Assembly: GCF_029894335.1 (NCBI RefSeq)
Contig: NZ_JARXZC010000056.1
Coordinates: 1 to 33,100 of the forward strand
Reading direction: 5' to 3'
Length of the DNA stretch: 33,100 nt
Source of the DNA: Kitasatospora sp. MAP5-34
GTDB lineage: Bacteria > Actinomycetota > Actinomycetes > Streptomycetales > Streptomycetaceae
Part shown: piece after piece, positions 16,150 to 22,996 of the stretch
Numbering within the stretch: the stretch's first letter is position 1
Layout: the number at the start of each line of letters is the position of its first letter
Position numbers and translations under genes: made by a program
Notes under the pieces: generated by a model
Databases searched by the model: none
Told to the model about the DNA's origin: nothing
The model's input: only the letters and a program-made list of their open reading frames with translations

Positions 16150-16194
16150 GCTGCGGAGTCGTACGTCGTCCGGTACGACGCACGGCTCCGCAGC
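16150..16194 (+). terminator. Long hairpin inside the heat-shock operon, between grpE and dnaJ
   Basis: The arms 16150-16169 and 16175-16194 pair over 20 positions around a five-base loop (CCGGT); one position is a G-U pair and one a mismatch. It starts 11 bases after the grpE stop. It could be a partial terminator, an mRNA processing site or a 3' stabiliser that sets dnaK-grpE levels above dnaJ-hspR. Confidence 0.6.
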
Positions 16195-16201
16195 GCCGTA
16201 T

Positions 16202-16300
16202 GCAGTGCCAGAACGCAGCCAGACGCAGTGCCAGCTGCAGTGCCAGATGGACGCAGCGTCATTTGCACGCAGTGCCAGCTGTACGCAGTGCCATTTGCAG
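16202..16300 (+). repeat. Degenerate GCAGTGCCA repeats between grpE and dnaJ
   Basis: GCAGTGCCA occurs at 16202, 16225, 16237, 16269 and 16285, several times extended to ACGCAGTGCCAGCTG. Worn copies lie between (CGCAGCCAG, GCAGCGTCATTTGCA). Spacing is 12 to 32 bases. The units are not inverted relative to one another. Their function is unknown. Confidence 0.75.
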
Positions 16301-16339
16301 CGACACGTTTAGGGCAGATTTCGGGAGGTTGGGGCAGCC

Positions 16340-17485
16340 ATGAGCGCCAAGGACTACGTGGAGAAGGACTACTACAAGGTCCTCGGTGTACCCAAGGACG
16401 CCACCACCGCCGAGATCAAGAAGACGTACCGGAAGCTGGCCCGCGAGTTCCACCCGGACGCCAACAAGGGTGACGCCAAGGCGGAGGACCGCTTCAAGGA
16501 CATCTCCGAGGCGTACGACGTCCTCTCGGACGACAAGCGCCGCAAGGAGTACGACGAGGCCCGCAGCCTCTTCGGCGCCGGCGGGTACCGGGCCGGTGGC
16601 CCGGCCGGCGGTGGCAGCTTCGACTTCGGCGACCTGTTCAACAGCGCCCCCGGCGGGGGCGGCGGCGGCATCGGTGACGTGTTCGGCGGCCTCTTCAACC
16701 GGGGCACCCGGCAGGCCCAGCCGCGTCGGGGCGCCGACGTCGAGACCGAGGTGACGCTCGCCTTCGAGGAGGCGGTGGACGGCGCGACCGTCCCGCTCCG
16801 GATGACCAGCCAGGCCCCCTGCCGGGTCTGCAGCGGCACCGGCGCCAAGGCCGGCACCACCCCCCGGGTCTGCCCGACCTGCGTGGGCGCGGGCACCGTC
16901 AGCCGGGGCCAGGGCGCCTTCGCGCTCTCCGAGCCCTGTCGCGACTGCAAGGGCCGGGGCATGCTGGTCGACGACCCGTGCACCGTCTGCCACGGCAGCG
17001 GCCGGGCCAGCTCGGCCCGCACCATGCAGGTCCGCATCCCGGCCGGGGTCCAGCACGACCAGCGGATCCGGCTCAAGGGCAAGGGCGCGCAGGGCGAGCG
17101 CGGCGGCCAGCCGGGCGATCTCTACGTCACCGTGCACGTCGACGCGCACCCGGTCTTCGGCCGCAAGGGCGACAATCTGACGGTCACCGTGCCGGTGTCC
17201 TTCCCCGAAGCGGCGTTGGGCGGCACCATCGAGGTGCCGACGCTCGGCGGTCCGCCGGTAAAGCTCAAGCTGCCGGCCGGCAGCGCCAACGGGCTCACCC
17301 TGCGGGCCCGGGGCAAGGGCGCCACCCGCAAGGACGGCACCCGCGGGGACCTGCTGGTCACTGTGGAGGTCGTGGTCCCGAAGCTCGTCGAAGGCGACGC
17401 GCTGACGGCCCTGGAGCAGTACCGCGAGGCCACCGCCTCGGACGACCCGCGAGCCGCCCTCTTCCGGGCGACGGAGGGAGCGTGA
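16340..17485 (+). CDS. dnaJ: Co-chaperone DnaJ (Hsp40), zinc-finger type
   Basis: The 381-residue protein delivers substrates to DnaK and triggers its ATPase. The J domain covers residues 1-75 with the essential H38-P-D40. A Gly/Phe-rich region follows (GGGSFDFGDLFN, IGDVFGGLFNRG). The zinc domain has all four CxxCxGxG modules at about residues 161, 178, 200 and 214 (CRVCSGTG, CPTCVGAG, CRDCKGRG, CTVCHGSG). Two beta-barrel substrate-binding domains complete it. ATG 16340 follows GGGAGG (within TTTCGGGAGGTTGGGGCAGCC) by about 12 bases. The stop is four bases before hspR, whose ribosome site lies within the end of dnaJ. This corresponds to DnaJ1 of Streptomyces. Confidence 0.97.
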   Translation: MSAKDYVEKDYYKVLGVPKDATTAEIKKTYRKLAREFHPDANKGDAKAEDRFKDISEAYDVLSDDKRRKEYDEARSLFGAGGYRAGGPAGGGSFDFGDLFNSAPGGGGGGIGDVFGGLFNRGTRQAQPRRGADVETEVTLAFEEAVDGATVPLRMTSQAPCRVCSGTGAKAGTTPRVCPTCVGAGTVSRGQGAFALSEPCRDCKGRGMLVDDPCTVCHGSGRASSARTMQVRIPAGVQHDQRIRLKGKGAQGERGGQPGDLYVTVHVDAHPVFGRKGDNLTVTVPVSFPEAALGGTIEVPTLGGPPVKLKLPAGSANGLTLRARGKGATRKDGTRGDLLVTVEVVVPKLVEGDALTALEQYREATASDDPRAALFRATEGA

Positions 17486-17489
17486 CCCG

Positions 17490-17999
17490 ATGATGAACCA
17501 GGAACCCATCGGCCCCGGCCTCGGTGAGGGCCTCCCGGGCGGCCGCCGCCCCACCAGGGGCAGCGGCCCCGCAGGACGGGTCAACTACGTGCTGACCGAG
17601 GAGACACCGGTCTACGTCATCTCGGTCGCCGCCGAGCTGTCGGGGCTGCACCCGCAGACCCTGCGTCAGTACGACCGCCTCGGTCTGGTCTGCCCGGACC
17701 GCACGGCGGGCCGTGGCCGCCGGTACTCCGCCCGGGACATCCAGCAGCTCCGCGAGGTGCAGCGGCTCTCCCAGGACGAGGGCATCAACCTGGCCGGCAT
17801 CAAGCGGATCATCGAACTGGAGAACCAGGTCGCCGCGCTCCAGTCCCGGGTGGGCGAGTTGGCCGACTCGCTGGAGGGCGCGGCCAGCGCGCTCCAGCAG
17901 CGTGAGGCCGCCGTGCACGCCTCGTACCGCCGCGACCTGGTCCCGTACCAGCAGGTCCAGCAGTCCAGCGCGCTGGTGGTCTGGCGCCCCAAGCGCTAG
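17490..17999 (+). CDS. hspR: Heat-shock repressor HspR (MerR family)
   Basis: The 169-residue repressor shuts off its own operon and clpB at normal temperature by binding HAIR sites with DnaK. The MerR-type winged helix-turn-helix is in the first half (YVISVAAELSGLHPQTLRQYDRLGL, then GRGRRYSARDIQQL). A dimerising coiled coil (IKRIIELENQVAALQSRVGELADSL, read in pieces) follows. The conserved tail LVPYQQVQQ and SSALVVWRPKR has been implicated in contact with DnaK. ATG 17490 follows GGAGGGAG by nine bases; an adjacent ATG at 17493 is possible. The roughly 35 residues before the conserved YVLTEETPVYVIS are longer than I recall for S. coelicolor HspR. A hairpin at 18014 ends the operon. Confidence 0.96.
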   Translation: MMNQEPIGPGLGEGLPGGRRPTRGSGPAGRVNYVLTEETPVYVISVAAELSGLHPQTLRQYDRLGLVCPDRTAGRGRRYSARDIQQLREVQRLSQDEGINLAGIKRIIELENQVAALQSRVGELADSLEGAASALQQREAAVHASYRRDLVPYQQVQQSSALVVWRPKR

Positions 18000-18013
18000 C
18001 GTCGCCCGCCCGG

Positions 18014-18046
18014 GCCGTCGGTCCCCCACCCGGGGGGTACCGACGG
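18014..18046 (+). terminator. Terminator of the dnaK-hspR operon
   Basis: GCCGTCGGTCCCCC pairs with GGGGGTACCGACGGC, 14 pairs with a single bulged base, 15 bases after the hspR stop. The short loop ACCCG closes it. No U-run follows. Confidence 0.7.
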
Positions 18047-18254
18047 CAGCCGTCCGGTGCGAGAGTGCATCCGGTACGGCCGTTGCGGGGTGCGCCCGGT
18101 CCTGGGGTCCGCCCGGCACGGGAGCGCAAGAGGTCAGGCCGCGCATGACGAGTTGACCGGCAACTTCGCCCGGACCCACGCCGATTACGATCTCCGGTGG
18201 GGGCGGGCGCAGTCCGCTCGGTGCAGCGGTCCAGCGAACGGCGAGGAGTCGCAG

Positions 18255-19328
18255 ATGAGTGCCGAGGCCAGGCCAGAAGCCGACGGCGACGAGGACGGAG
18301 CCCTGTCTCCCGAAGCCAAATCGCTCTACCTGCGCGCCCTGCGCTCGGAGGGCAGACTCACCGACGTGGACGGCCGGGCGCTCGGCTCGGACGCCCAGTG
18401 CGGGCCGCTGGAGGAGCTCCTCGAGCTCGGCCTGCTCAACCCCGAGGTCGGCCCGCCGGGGACTTTCGCCATCAAGGATCCCCGGCAGCTCGCCGAGTCC
18501 CTGTCGAACGGCATGCAACTGCAGGCGACCGAACTCCTGCTCCGGTCGATCGCGCTCTCTTCCTCGCTGCACGTACTCGGCCAGGAATACCAGACTCATA
18601 TCACCCAGCCCGAACCGGGCGGATCAATTGAGTACGTCCAGGGCAGAGGGACGATTAATCAGCAAGTGGCCACTCTTCTCGAGGGTTGTTCGGAGGAGAT
18701 GCTGACCGCCCAACCCGGTGGCGGACGAGGTACCGAGGCATTGAAGATTGCCATTGACCGGGACATGAAGTTCGTACAGCGCGGCGGCACAATACGGACG
18801 ATTTACCAGCCGAGCGCCCGTTACTCCGCGCCGACCATCGAGTACGTGGAGGAAGTGACACAGGAAGGCTGCCAGGTGAGAACCCTGGATGAAGCTTTCT
18901 CCAAGCTCATCGTGCTGGACCGCAAGGTCGCCGTCGTCACCGTGGGTGGCGAGGACAACCGGGACCGCGCCGCTTTCATCCGGGACGAGGCGGTACTCAG
19001 TTACATCATCGGCGTGTTCGACAACCAGTGGGAGCGCGCGATCCCATTCACCGGCGGGCACGAAATACCCCGCCAGGTGGTGTCCAGCATGCGACGGCAG
19101 ATCGTGCGCATGATGCTTCAGGGCGTGGGGCACCGGACCATCGCCCGCAGACTCGGGCTGAGTGAACGCACCCTCGCCCGGCACATCGCCGAACTCCGCG
19201 AGGAGCACGGCGTGGAGACGCTGTTCCAGCTCGGCTGGAAACTGGCCGAACAACTGGAAGGGCCGACGCCCCTTGAGGCCCCGGCCCTTCCAAAAGATCC
19301 GCTTGATCCGCTGGACTCCTACCAGTGA
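18255..19328 (+). CDS. Transcriptional regulator with LuxR-like C-terminal HTH (regulator A)
   Basis: The 357-residue protein has three parts. Residues 15-80 form a winged-helix-like unit (LSPEAKSLYLRALRSEGRLT). The middle (about 110-270) is a TrmB/phospholipase-D-like sensor region containing RGGTIRTIYQPSARY, VRTLDEAFSKLIVLDRKVAVV and a long helix. The C-terminal 60 residues are a helix-turn-helix (HRTIARRLGLSERTLARHI) closing with ETLFQLGWKLAEQ. ATG 18255 follows GCGAGGAG by six bases. The gene between 18640 and 18860 has more A/T in third positions than its neighbours. It is paralogous to the regulator at 20688-21665. Its last ten bases overlap, tail to tail, a tiny secreted-peptide gene, which suggests the two work together. 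The ligand is unknown. Confidence 0.85.
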   Translation: MSAEARPEADGDEDGALSPEAKSLYLRALRSEGRLTDVDGRALGSDAQCGPLEELLELGLLNPEVGPPGTFAIKDPRQLAESLSNGMQLQATELLLRSIALSSSLHVLGQEYQTHITQPEPGGSIEYVQGRGTINQQVATLLEGCSEEMLTAQPGGGRGTEALKIAIDRDMKFVQRGGTIRTIYQPSARYSAPTIEYVEEVTQEGCQVRTLDEAFSKLIVLDRKVAVVTVGGEDNRDRAAFIRDEAVLSYIIGVFDNQWERAIPFTGGHEIPRQVVSSMRRQIVRMMLQGVGHRTIARRLGLSERTLARHIAELREEHGVETLFQLGWKLAEQLEGPTPLEAPALPKDPLDPLDSYQ

Positions 19329-19462
19329 CTGTCCTGAGCCACCGCGGCGGCAGTCGACGAGTTGAGGGACCAGTGAGAGTCCGCCATCGCCGGGCCGGCT
19401 CCGAGGAGCATCGCGATGCCCAGGAGGAGCGCAGAGACAACGATGCGGCGAGCCTTCAGCAC
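19319..19462 (-). CDS. Secreted mini-peptide with terminal DSHW repeats (47 residues)
   Basis: This short gene starts at GTG 19462, seven bases after the strong site AAAGGAG (19470-19476). The first residues MLKARRIVV give the positive charge of a signal peptide, ALLLGIAMLLGAG is the hydrophobic core, and GPAMA followed by D is a textbook signal peptidase I site. The predicted mature peptide has 20 residues: it begins DSHWSLNSS, continues TAAAVA and ends QDSHW, so the same four residues stand at both ends. There is no cysteine. It is convergent with regulator A and overlaps its stop region by ten bases. A peptide signal, antimicrobial or wall-associated role is possible. I recognise no described family. 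Confidence 0.75.
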   Translation of the reverse strand: MLKARRIVVSALLLGIAMLLGAGPAMADSHWSLNSSTAAAVAQDSHW

Positions 19463-19984
19463 GACATCACTCCTTTCAAGACAGGCTACTGCGAACACCG
19501 AACCCCCGATGCGATGGTCGCACTAATAGGTCCACATGATGACTCATCGGGTGCCGTCGTGTCACTCCCCCCAGCATGAGGCGCACTTGACTTCGCGGGC
19601 GACCGAGCCCGATGTGGCCCACGGCACATCCGTCATCCGTTAACGACACGCACCCGAACTGCTGAAATGTCCATGGCGGAATCCCGATGTTGCCGCTATG
19701 GGCAGACGTGTCATATCGCTGCCATGCAGCCAGATGACACCGTGCGCCAGTGGACGGCCGGACAGGCCGCGTTGGACGATCACCTTGCAACCGGAAGCGG
19801 TCGAAGTGGTACCTGGACTCAGGAACCCATTTCCACCACTCACCTGTTGCCTGGTGAGGACTGGTGCTCCGTACCCCCCGGCACGGCAGAACCAGCCGTT
19901 CAACGCGATCATCCAGGAAACCACCGCACGCCCACTGGGGCCGCAGACTCACCCCAGTCGGCCACCACATCCCCCGGAGTCGAC
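19463..19984. other. Intergenic region between the mini-peptide and the deoxyribosyltransferase-like gene
   Basis: This 520-base stretch is AT-richer than the flanking genes. It must hold the divergent promoters of the peptide (minus) and the transferase-like gene (plus). An 11-base palindrome GATGACTCATC lies at 19538-19548, about 75 bases upstream of the peptide gene start, next to the possible -10 TATTAG on the minus strand. The plus-strand frame continues open upstream of the transferase start to 19667, but that part (for example MAESRCCRYGQTCH) does not look like a conserved protein and has no ribosome site. Confidence 0.45.
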
Positions 19985-20605
19985 ATGAGTGAGCCCTACC
20001 TGCGCAACCGCGCCGTCCAGACCCCCGAGGGACGGCGGGCACGGGTGTTCCTGGCCGCGCCGCTCATGCGGCTGACCGGACCTGCCGACAGCGTGGTGAC
20101 GCTGGCCAGCCGTACCCGGCTGACCACCCTCCGCTCCACGCTGCTGCGCAGCGGCGCCGCCGTCTACAGCGCTCACCACAGCGACGCCTGGTCGGTGGCC
20201 GGCCGGGCGCCCGAGCCCCGGGTTCCGTCCGACTTCCGCGCCCTGCAGACCGCCGACCTGGTCTTCGCCTACGTCGGGGCGCCGCTCTCGGCCGGCGTCA
20301 GCCTGGAACTCGGCTGGGCCTCCGCGCTGCGCAAGCCGGTGGTGCTGCTGGTGGACGAGGCGATCACGCACAACCCGCTGATAGCCACCATCGAGCAGGT
20401 CGCCCCCGTGCTGCCGCTGGTCTTCGACGACACCTGGTCGCAGGAGGCCCTGCACCACACCGTGGAGACCGCGCTCGACTGGGCCGGCATGGCCCTGTCG
20501 CTGCGCGAGGGCTTCTGGACGGCGCCGGGCGAGCAGTTCCCGATCCCCCGTCAGCAGCCGCCGGCCTCCTACGGCTACTACTCCCCCGAGGTCGCCACCG
20601 GCTGA
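19985..20605 (+). CDS. Nucleoside 2-deoxyribosyltransferase-like protein
   Basis: The 206-residue protein has the Rossmann-like fold of the nucleoside deoxyribosyltransferase family, whose members cleave or exchange N-glycosidic bonds of nucleosides or nucleotides. Visible family marks are VFLAAPLM near the N-terminus, DFRALQTADLVFAYVGAPLSAG, and the nucleophile-bearing ELGWASALRKPVVLL, where the Glu of SLELGWA is the expected catalytic residue. The C-terminus is Pro/Tyr-rich. ATG 19985 follows CGGAG by six bases. The substrate cannot be told; related folds also occur in NAD- and nucleotide-degrading signalling enzymes. It sits between the mini-peptide gene and the convergent regulator B, within the cluster bounded by two paralogous regulators, and may be their target. 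Confidence 0.7.
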   Translation: MSEPYLRNRAVQTPEGRRARVFLAAPLMRLTGPADSVVTLASRTRLTTLRSTLLRSGAAVYSAHHSDAWSVAGRAPEPRVPSDFRALQTADLVFAYVGAPLSAGVSLELGWASALRKPVVLLVDEAITHNPLIATIEQVAPVLPLVFDDTWSQEALHHTVETALDWAGMALSLREGFWTAPGEQFPIPRQQPPASYGYYSPEVATG

Positions 20606-20687
20606 CCCGGAGGATGCCGCCGCGTCTTCGGTCGTATTTCCAGCCACGCCCTCACTCACGTGTCGGGTCACGACTTCGGTCACATCC

Positions 20688-21665
20688 TCAGTCACGTCGG
20701 CCACCCCGCATCAGCCAGCCCAGCTGGAACAGCGTCTGAGCGCCGTACCTGTCCCGCAGTCGCGAGATGTGTGCCGCCACCGTCCGTTCGCTGAGGCCGA
20801 GCCTGCTCGCCACCCCGCGTTGGGTGAGCCCGGTGGCGAGCAGCCGGCTCACCCGGTCGGCGACGGACGGCCCGTCGCCCTGCGGGTCGGGCGCGCCCCA
20901 CTGGACGGCGTCCGCCCGGGCCCAGTCCCGTTGGAAGACCGCGACCATGAAGGCGACCGTCGCCGGCTCCGTGGTGAAGAGGGCCTGACTGTGATCGCCG
21001 GCGGTGGCCACCACGGCGGTCGAACGATCGAAGATCATCATCCGCTCGAAGGGCTCGTCCAGGATTCGTACCTGGGCACCGTGTGCGGTGACTTCGGCCG
21101 CGCAGCGGACGGTGGCGGGCTGCTGGAGCGTGACGGGCTGGTAGAGCGTCCGGATCCGCCCGCCCCGCTCCAGCAGCGGCATGCCCTGGCTGGCTGCCTG
21201 ATCCATCACGTCGGCGGGGCGCCGGCCCGGCTGGGCGGCGAGCGCCTCCTCCCGGCAGTCGGAGAGGAGTTCGACGATCCGGTGCTGGATGTTCTGGTAA
21301 CCCTCGATCCGGGTCTCCTCGCCACCCTGCTCCGCCCGCCGGTGCGCCGAGTCGTACGCCTTGGTGAGGCCGTCCAAGGTGCCGGGCAGCTCTTCGGCCC
21401 GGAGCAGCAGACGGGTGGCCTCGGAACGGAGTTCAGCGCTGACCTGGCTGACCAGACCACGCGGACTCACCACCGTATAGACGCTGTCCACCTGGTTCGC
21501 CAGCAGCAGCCCCATGCCGACGAGTTGGCTGATCGAGTGGTGGTCGGCCCGGGTGACCTCGTAGAAGGGCAGTCGGCCGCCCCGGGCGAGGATGGCGAGG
21601 TAGAGCTGCCGGGCGGCCTCGTCGGGCAGGCTGGTGTCACGGCCTGTCAGCAGATCCGCAGCCAC
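20688..21665 (-). CDS. Transcriptional regulator with LuxR-like C-terminal HTH (regulator B)
   Basis: This 325-residue paralogue of regulator A has the same order: an N-terminal winged-helix-like unit (LPDEAARQLYLAILARGGRL), a middle sensor region and a C-terminal helix-turn-helix. Shared marks are RGG-IRT-LYQP (RGGRIRTLYQPVTLQ), VRILDEPFERMMIFDRSTAVV, LGLSERTVAAHISRLR and the closing TLFQLGW. GTG 21665 follows GGGGAGGGGG by about seven bases. No peptide gene like the one beside regulator A is visible next to it. An 11-bp inverted repeat lies 78 bases upstream and may be its operator. It converges on the transferase-like gene with 82 bases between, which hold only TCAC-rich short repeats. Confidence 0.85.
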   Translation of the reverse strand: MAADLLTGRDTSLPDEAARQLYLAILARGGRLPFYEVTRADHHSISQLVGMGLLLANQVDSVYTVVSPRGLVSQVSAELRSEATRLLLRAEELPGTLDGLTKAYDSAHRRAEQGGEETRIEGYQNIQHRIVELLSDCREEALAAQPGRRPADVMDQAASQGMPLLERGGRIRTLYQPVTLQQPATVRCAAEVTAHGAQVRILDEPFERMMIFDRSTAVVATAGDHSQALFTTEPATVAFMVAVFQRDWARADAVQWGAPDPQGDGPSVADRVSRLLATGLTQRGVASRLGLSERTVAAHISRLRDRYGAQTLFQLGWLMRGGRRD

Positions 21666-21742
21666 TTCGCGCCCCCTCCCCGATCCGCACGATCTGACGT
21701 GTCTACACCATCGCAGTGTGACGAACGGGGATCAAGTAGCGC

Positions 21743-21780
21743 CGACTGCAGGTTTCCGCAACTGCGAATACCTGCAGTCG
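21743..21780. promoter_or_regulatory. Perfect 11-bp inverted repeat upstream of regulator B
   Basis: CGACTGCAGGT (21743-21753) and ACCTGCAGTCG (21770-21780) are perfect inverse copies separated by 16 bases, which themselves nearly pair (TTCCGCA / TGCGAA). The site is 78 bases before regulator B and 40 bases after the stop of the TDT gene on the same strand. It could be a terminator of the latter or an operator. Confidence 0.6.
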
Positions 21781-21819
21781 CTTCTCCGGCAGACACCCGA
21801 TCAGTGGTGCTCCGGGTGC

Positions 21820-22926
21820 CTAACTGCCCAGCAGCCGACCGCTGATCAGCCCCGAGACGGTCCGCACCGCCGCAGTCGCCCAGGTGGCGAGCAGCAGGGC
21901 GAACAGCGCCACGGCGAGCGCGGTGAAGCCTCCGAAGCCGGTGTGCCGGGCCAGCCCGGCGGAGCCGGTGACCATGGTGCCGACCGGGAAGGTGAAGGCC
22001 CACCAGGTCATCGCGAAGGGCATCTCCGCCCGTAGGGCCCGCAGGTTGGCCGCGCCGGCGACCAGCAGCCAGAGCAGCGCGAACCCCATCGCCGCAAGGC
22101 CGTACAGCACGGCGGCGGCCAGCGCCGCCCCGGCCGCGCCGGGCAGCACCGACTTGGTCGCGTCGGCGAGTTGGTTGACGGCGGTGGTGGACTGGCCGAG
22201 CGGTCCGAGCACCAGGAAGAGCGACGGGGTGAGCACCAGGGCGGGCAGCTTGCTGTGCAGCAGACCGGTCAGCACCACCGGTAGCAGCACCAGGGTGGCC
22301 AGCATCCCGGCGCCCAGCAGCAGGCAGCAGCCGTACAGCATCGCGGCCTGCCACTGCCCCGGCAGGTGCGGGATCAGCGCGGGGCCCAGCGCGCCCGCGA
22401 CCACCGGCGCGACGACGGGGAGCAGCCAGGTCGGGTTGGCCTCCAGCGGCGAGACCCGGTGCCGGCTGATCATCAGGTACGGGATTCCGGCGGCCACCGC
22501 GACGGCGTACAGCGCGCCGGTCCCCCAGAGCACCAGGTCGATCGCCACGGCGGGCCCGGTGCCGATCACCCGGGAGCCGACCGCCAGCGTGCCGAACCCG
22601 ACCGCGAGCAGCGCCATCGGCGGACAGCCGTAGAACACGGCGGTGGCCGGGTCGTCCAGCAGCTGGGTGCGGGCGGTGGCCCGGTGCCGGGTGAGGTGCA
22701 CGGCCCGGCCGGCGATCAGCAGGACGAGCGCGGCGGCGGCCAGCGCCCAGACCAGTTCGGCGAACCCGATCAGCCCGGGCAGCCGGACGGGGAGGGCCGC
22801 CGCGCCGTTGGCGACGATCGCGGTGCCCATGACGGCGGCGTACCAGTTCGGGCCGAGGCGCCGGAGGTCGAGCCGGTACGCGGTCGTGACCTGCGGGTTC
22901 GTGGTGGGTGCGGTGATGACGGCCAT
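21820..22926 (-). CDS. TDT-family (TehA/SLAC1-like) anion transporter
   Basis: The 368-residue integral membrane protein has about ten hydrophobic helices, as in TehA and SLAC1. The first follows the family start RRLGPNWYAAVMGTAIVANG; a late one contains PFAMTWWAFTFPVGTMVTGS, the most conserved part of the family. Members carry tellurite, C4-dicarboxylates, sulfite or other small anions; the substrate here is not evident. ATG 22926 follows GGTGGAG. It is divergently transcribed from a LysR regulator 70 bases away, which is its likely controller. Confidence 0.85.
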   Translation of the reverse strand: MAVITAPTTNPQVTTAYRLDLRRLGPNWYAAVMGTAIVANGAAALPVRLPGLIGFAELVWALAAAALVLLIAGRAVHLTRHRATARTQLLDDPATAVFYGCPPMALLAVGFGTLAVGSRVIGTGPAVAIDLVLWGTGALYAVAVAAGIPYLMISRHRVSPLEANPTWLLPVVAPVVAGALGPALIPHLPGQWQAAMLYGCCLLLGAGMLATLVLLPVVLTGLLHSKLPALVLTPSLFLVLGPLGQSTTAVNQLADATKSVLPGAAGAALAAAVLYGLAAMGFALLWLLVAGAANLRALRAEMPFAMTWWAFTFPVGTMVTGSAGLARHTGFGGFTALAVALFALLLATWATAAVRTVSGLISGRLLGS

Positions 22927-22973
22927 GACTCCACCCTGCCCGGCGCGGCTGTCCGCCGGTAGCGTGCTCCGCC

Positions 22974-22987
22974 CTATGAGGACATAG
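22974..22987. promoter_or_regulatory. Palindromic LysR operator between the transporter and its regulator
   Basis: CTATG-AGGA-CATAG is a perfect inverted repeat in the 70-base divergent region, of the T-N11-A kind expected for LysR proteins (TATGAGGACATA). It overlaps a TAGCCT -10 box at 22985-22990, which lies six bases before the LysR ATG, so the regulator may have a leaderless mRNA and repress itself. Confidence 0.65.
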
Positions 22988-22996
22988 CCTGAACCT

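Noticed and set aside
16202..16300. GCAGTGCCA repeats considered as a CRISPR array
   Set aside because: Units are only nine bases, spacing is irregular (12-32 bases), units are degenerate and no cas gene is present.
19667..19984. N-terminal extension of the deoxyribosyltransferase-like protein
   Set aside because: Open in frame but without ribosome site and of unconserved appearance; ATG 19985 has CGGAG at proper distance and begins the family-like part.
20606..20687. TCAC/GTGAC-rich stretch as a second peptide gene next to regulator B
   Set aside because: The minus-strand frame there (VTEDVTEVVT) has no signal peptide, no ribosome site and runs antisense into the transferase-like gene.
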